Shown here piece by piece: positions 60,006 to 64,000 of a DNA stretch of 64,000 nucleotides. The DNA comes from Tretioscincus oriximinensis (Eukaryota; Chordata; Lepidosauria; Squamata; Gymnophthalmidae), in contig JAJVDF010000002.1 in the NCBI GenBank assembly GCA_022410635.1, forward strand, positions 4,846,778 through 4,910,777, given 5' to 3'. Under the pieces are notes generated by a model. The model saw only the letters and a program-made list of their open reading frames with translations, ran no database searches and was not told where the DNA came from. Every line of letters begins with the position of its first letter. Positions within the stretch are counted from its first letter, which is position 1. The position numbers were made by a program, and so were the translations under genes.

Positions 60006-60200
60006 CTAGCAAAGGAGCTAGCAGCACTTTGAGACTGACTTGAGAAACATGGGTGGCATAAGCTAAGTCCCTCAGCATCTGATGAAGTGGACGTGTCTAT
60101 GAAAGGTTCTGCCACCCACTTTTCTCATGTTAGTCTCAAAGTGCTGCTAGCTCCTTTGCTGGACTTTCTACTAGACTAACACGGCTATTTCTCTGAAATA
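60006..60200. mobile_element. inverted pair of the 'actaacacggctat' repeat
   Basis: 60008-60036 and 60132-60160 are exact reverse complements over 29 bases (begin 'agcaaaggagctagcagcac'). The similarity continues inwards at a lower level to about 60065 and 60105. After the right arm comes 'ctagactaacacggctattt'. The central part contains 'catctgatgaagtgg' and 'gtctatgaaagg', words common in a widespread sauropsid interspersed repeat. Confidence 0.8.
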
Positions 60201-60204
60201 ATCT

Positions 60205-61572
60205 ATGCTAGTATGAGGATGGCAGGTCCCTATTCCATGATATAGATCAGAGTAAGGCTCAGTGCAAATCCACCCTGTGCTAAGAGGCTATACTGTTTGC
60301 TAAAGGGCTATATTTAAGAATCATGAAGTAAAGCCTTAAAGATATGGATGTTTACCAGCCATTCCAGGACCATCAATGCCGGTGGAGGTAACTCAGTCTG
60401 TTGAGCAGAGGCCCTTTAAACCTTTGTTGCACATTTAATTAGGATACAGTGGATGAGAAGGATAAGAGGATAGGGGAAAGGAAAGAGAAATGGTGTTGAA
60501 AATAATTTGAAGGATTTTCTGTCCTGCGAAGTCATTCTGAAGATTATGTTCATATCAACGTTGGCTCATTTAATGCTGCAAAGAAATAAAATAGCATGAT
60601 AGTCATTCGGCCTGGCAGCATAGCCAAGGATGAGTGTTATGGATAATAATAATACACATTAACAATAAAGTGTAGCTCAACAGCATGCCAGGCTGCGGAT
60701 AGGATTAAAGCAGGTGTGCATGTTAATATATGGGCACAAGGACAAGATAACCAGCTCTGCTTTCCTAACATCTTCCACACTTCCTTAATTCTCATGTTAT
60801 CTCCATGTGATACATGGCTCAACAGCCGAACACAGTCACACGGCAGCCCTATATTTTACTACTTGTGGGTAATTTTCTTGTCCTGTCAGAATCAAGTAAC
60901 TTCCTCTTTGCTATCAATGTGTGTCTAATGCATATATCTTGTCGGTGCTCCAGCAGCCTGACATATGCATTAGATGCGCTGACAGTAAACAGGAAGTTAT
61001 CCAAAGTTATTAGGTAGGAAAAATATACAAGTAAGCCTGTGAGCATTTACATTGCAAAGCTGACAGCATTTCAAGGATTTTGTGAGAGAAAGTGTGTCTC
61101 TCTGTGCGTATTTGTTTCTTGGTGCCAAAAGCTATAAGCATACATGCTACAAACTTTGTTTATGATGTCTGAGGAGGGAAATGAAGCAGCATTTATATTG
61201 AAAAAAGGGGGAAAGAGGATTTAAAAAAAAATAAAAATCACTATACTAGATTCCCTGTACAGGAAGTGTGATTCACAACAGTTTTGTTTTCAAATAAACA
61301 TGGGCAAATATTATGGGAGGATAGCTGGTGCTTAAGGAGTGGTCAGAATGTGACGATACATCTTGCCTGGTCCATTCTATTCTGGGATAAGATGTGAGCC
61401 ATTATCTGCGAGTAGTGGGGGACGATTGGCTCTGCTCTAGTAGCAGTGATGCCTAGACACTGCCTCTGGGTTGAAGAGAGAAGCAAGATGCCACTAAAGA
61501 AAGGTTCCTACATAAAAACTGAGGCAATGCTTTTCCTCTTTAAGGGCAATAGAAGAAGAGACTTTTAGTGAG
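60205..61572. other. unannotated sequence; possible conserved block at 60620-61020
   Basis: 60620-61020 lacks repeats and has a balanced composition. Near its right end 'gacatatgcattagatgcgc' (60960-60979) echoes 'tgtctaatgcatatatc' (60922-60938) as an inverted pair. No exon was recognised. Confidence 0.4.
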
Positions 61573-61862
61573 ATTTTTAGATAAGAGCCCTGGTGTTTCA
61601 GCAGAAATACCAAGTTCGAAGCTCTGTGTCAGATATGAAGAGAGGTGAGCACCCACTACTGGCCTCAGCTCTAGCCAACCCAGCTATTCGAAAGCAAGAA
61701 ATTATGATTAGATAAATGGGGACCATCACAACATGGTGAGGAAATCAGAATGTAACCCTTCGGGGGACAAATAAGCTTGTAAGCCACTTTGAATCCCTTC
61801 GGGTGAGAAAAGCGAGTATAAAACCCCTTCCTCCTCCTCCTTCTCTTTCTTTTCACCATGTC
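61573..61862 (+). mobile_element. tRNA-derived SINE with CTCCTT tail
   Basis: Starts in the head; B-box-like 'caagttcgaagctctg' at about 61610. Body 'cagctattcgaaagcaag', then 'gtaagccactttgaatccc' and 'ttcgggtgagaaaagcg', and a polypyrimidine tail to 61862. Closely related to 14080-14396 in sequence order; orientation opposite. Confidence 0.75.
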
Positions 61863-61929
61863 TAGTTTCTAGTATTTGCTGCACCTGAAGAGAAATTACT
61901 TTTTCACACTATTTGCAAATGCAGAGCAA

Positions 61930-62050
61930 ATGCAGGTTTTGCCTTCAGCTTCTGTTTGAGAATGCAGTTGGTGCGCGACTGCATGAGAAAGAATACTGGC
62001 TTGGACAAGTTTTGGTCTGATCCAAGAAGAGTCACCTTATGTTCTTATGA
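61930..62050 (+). mobile_element. CR1-like LINE 3' UTR end (copy 7), diverged
   Basis: 'gttttgccttcagcttctgt', 'gaatactggcttggacaagt' and 'accttatgttcttatga' keep the order of the family end. Confidence 0.65.
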
Positions 62051-62358
62051 TCAGCTGTGATCTTGATTCAGGGAAAAATAAGCTATATTGTCTGTATTTA
62101 ATATTGGCCACCGAGATGTGAGACTGGGATAGAGGGTTCTTGATCAAACTCATCCCGTTCACTGAATTTCCATGAAGAGACAGATCTATGTGGTTCCTGG
62201 GTGCATCCACAGGCTGCTTTTTTCCTGCTTTCATAACATTAGGATGGTGTGATTGTTACATGGTTTGGCAGCCATCCTAGCATAAGGAAAGCATAAAAAA
62301 GGTATATCCTGTTTTTTTAAAAAATCTGATGTTGTGGGATATACTACGCTATGCCATC

Positions 62359-62776
62359 TTAGGCTGCGTCCACACAGCTATTTTGTGCGTCGTTCGGAGT
62401 GCCATGGGGAAGTGTCAGGCACATATGCTAAGTGTTTTCCAGCAGTCAACCCCCAATAAACAATGCTTTTCCTGGAATAAACTATTGCTGGGATATTCAG
62501 ACATCTTTCCGGAAGACCCCTGTACTCTCGCGTGTGTATGCATGTATACAAATCAGAGGCATGCTGTAAGTGAGAACGCAGCAGTTGTTTCTATTGGCTT
62601 TTGCGAGTACAAAACAAAATTCTCGGACTGAACTGCCATAAGATCAATATGCGACATTACGGAACTGTGTCATTGATCGCAGAATATACAGGTTTGGTGT
62701 GCACGGACATGCGATTGCTATATTCCGGAATATAGCTTTGTAGCGGTTTTCAGGTCGTCATGTGCATGCAGCCTTA
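62359..62776 (+). mobile_element. MITE of the TTA/GGCTGC family, reference copy
   Basis: Body 62362-about 62773. The left end 'ggctgcgtccacaca' is inverted to the right end 'catgtgcatgcagcc', with a direct TTA on each side (62359-62361, 62774-62776). Its subterminal words 'ctggaataaactattgctgg' and 'gctatattccggaatatagc' (itself palindromic, at 62728-62747) recur in the copies at 17900, 23945 and 45980. There is no coding frame except chance ones. The TTA duplication suggests PIF/Harbinger mobilisation. Confidence 0.8.
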
Positions 62777-63699
62777 ACCAGTACATCACAGTTACTGTGC
62801 ATGTCTGAATGGCCCACATTCAGACATTTCATACTGGCAAAATCCCTGGATTTCTAGCTTCAGAGACCAATGACTGGTAAGATCTGCGCACATTCATAAC
62901 ACTGCTGCAACTCTCCTGAGTGTATTAGAATGATCATCATGGTAAAGTGATGATTATTTATAGTGCTATGAAGACATATGCTCTCTTGTGGACCCTAGTT
63001 GGAGGTGAATGTAGCAAATAAGTACATCTCGCCATATTTTGAATTCATTTTTTTTGTTCGATAACCATGTATTTTTATTGCAAATGGGAAATTGCTTTGC
63101 TATGTGCCATTTGCACATCCATGAGGCGCCTCAGTGAGTTCGCTAAGAAAACTGTGGTAAGGACAGCTTAATGCAATTTGCTCTTTTGCCTTCTCTGCAA
63201 GTCTCCTCTGGTGATGATTTCTGATTGGACCAATTGGAGGTCAGTCCTTGGGATTCTTCTGGTGAAGCCAGAGTCTCTCCCAAGGACCAAGACCCATGAC
63301 CAGGGAGCAACACTTTAGTGGATCTCCTGCTGTTGTTATTGGTTATTAAAAGCAGTTCTAAATTTTCCTTCTACTGCTCCCATGTGGGGAATTTAAACTG
63401 CTGCCAAATGGCAGCAGAAGCAATGGCAGAAGATCCACTGAGATCTTACTTGCTGCCATGGACCCTGATTCTAGGGACTGCCATCTAGGGACTGGTTCTA
63501 GGGACTGCAATTCCTGGTGCACCTCTACTTTCCCCCCTGCCCTTTCAGATTGCTAAAATGGTGGCAAAAAGGGGCAGGGAAGGAGGGAAAACAGTGGAAT
63601 TTATTTAGATCCACTTTGCTGCTTTCCAAACTACTTTCCTCCCCCCAGTCAGAACACAGCCTTGGTGTTGTTGGAACCTATCAAATCATGACTCCTGAT
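62777..63699. other. unannotated sequence with nested inverted repeats
   Basis: 63317-63345 and 63411-63439 are inverted ('agtggatctcctgctgttg' against 'agaagatccact'), and 63529-63592 has a second stem around 'ccctgccc' and 'ggggcaggg'. A TIR or foldback element of unknown type is possible. No exon. Confidence 0.4.
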
Positions 63700-63704
63700 T
63701 GACT

Positions 63705-63840
63705 ATGTGGGCCACATTTATGGAGTTTTCTTGGTAGGTATAAAGAAGTAGTTTGCCACTGACCACTTCTGCCAAAAGAAGGTAGAACTGGCAACCTTCT
63801 ACTTTCCTGGCAGTTTTATCTACTATTGAGCTACAGCCTT
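63705..63840 (-). mobile_element. possible tRNA-derived SINE fragment
   Basis: On the minus strand 'ggctgtagctcaatagtaga' is A-box-like, and 'ggttgccagttctacc' is a degenerate B box at the expected distance. The following sequence with 'gtggtcagtggcaaactact' is compatible with a SINE body. Weak. Confidence 0.45.
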
Positions 63841-64000
63841 TCCCTCAGATATTACTTCATTAAAATTCTCATCTTTTATTGCTGGGTGTTGAAATTCAGC
63901 AACCTCTAGGTGGTTATAACTTGCCCACCCGGGTTCAGCCAATCAAGATTAGTGGCTTTGGAGGGTTTTCCCACTTTTGTGTAGCTGAGCAGGAAAATAC

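Overview
The window reads as vertebrate nuclear DNA, most probably from a squamate reptile. It is AT-rich and non-coding, and packed with old fragments of the repeats usual in squamates: CR1-type LINEs (two 3'-end types), L2-type LINEs, one L1-type LINE, tRNA-derived SINEs with (CTT)n or polypyrimidine tails, short TIR-bounded DNA transposons and microsatellites. The host assignment rests on this repeat mix; the species cannot be resolved. I found no host exon, no tRNA or rRNA gene, no CRISPR array and no prokaryotic gene organisation. The longest open frame is 159 codons, and the only protein similarity I trust is to LINE reverse transcriptase and endonuclease domains, all broken by stops and frameshifts. 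The window is best read as intergenic or large-intron sequence.

Layout. 0-10 kb: a tail-to-tail pair of CR1-like 3' fragments (757-1815), L2-type tails (2030-2135, 8320-8470), a TTA-flanked MITE (5197-5602) and a second CR1-like copy (8490-9020). 10-20 kb: a third CR1-like copy, a cluster of palindromic elements (11385-12600), two SINEs, a large GTAT/GTAG microsatellite, an unidentified 159-codon frame (15701-16180, minus) and a second MITE. 20-30 kb: a palindromic repeat (about 22245), then a MITE split by a 5'-truncated L1 (23945-26136), and an L2 3' end (27400-27990). 30-45 kb: SINE fragments, a TIR element with a GC-rich core (30915-31478), a 41-bp minisatellite (36861-36975), an L2 RT fragment, several CR1-like 3' ends on the minus strand and a GC-rich block with a hairpin (44440-44840).

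45-64 kb: a 1.2-kb foldback member of the MITE family built from inverted modules (45980-47176), a non-LTR RT scrap followed by a longer CR1 with a visible FADD motif (48645-49742), a CR1 3' end split by a SINE tail (51508-51946), an internally deleted L2 (56425-57790, minus), a 29-bp perfect inverted repeat (60008-60160), and further SINE, CR1 and MITE copies.

The genes do not work together: these are dead transposon relics. The most informative content is the nested and palindromic architecture, above all the modular foldback at 46 kb, the L1-in-MITE nest at 24-26 kb and the palindrome cluster at 11-12.6 kb. I saw no convincing new functional system.
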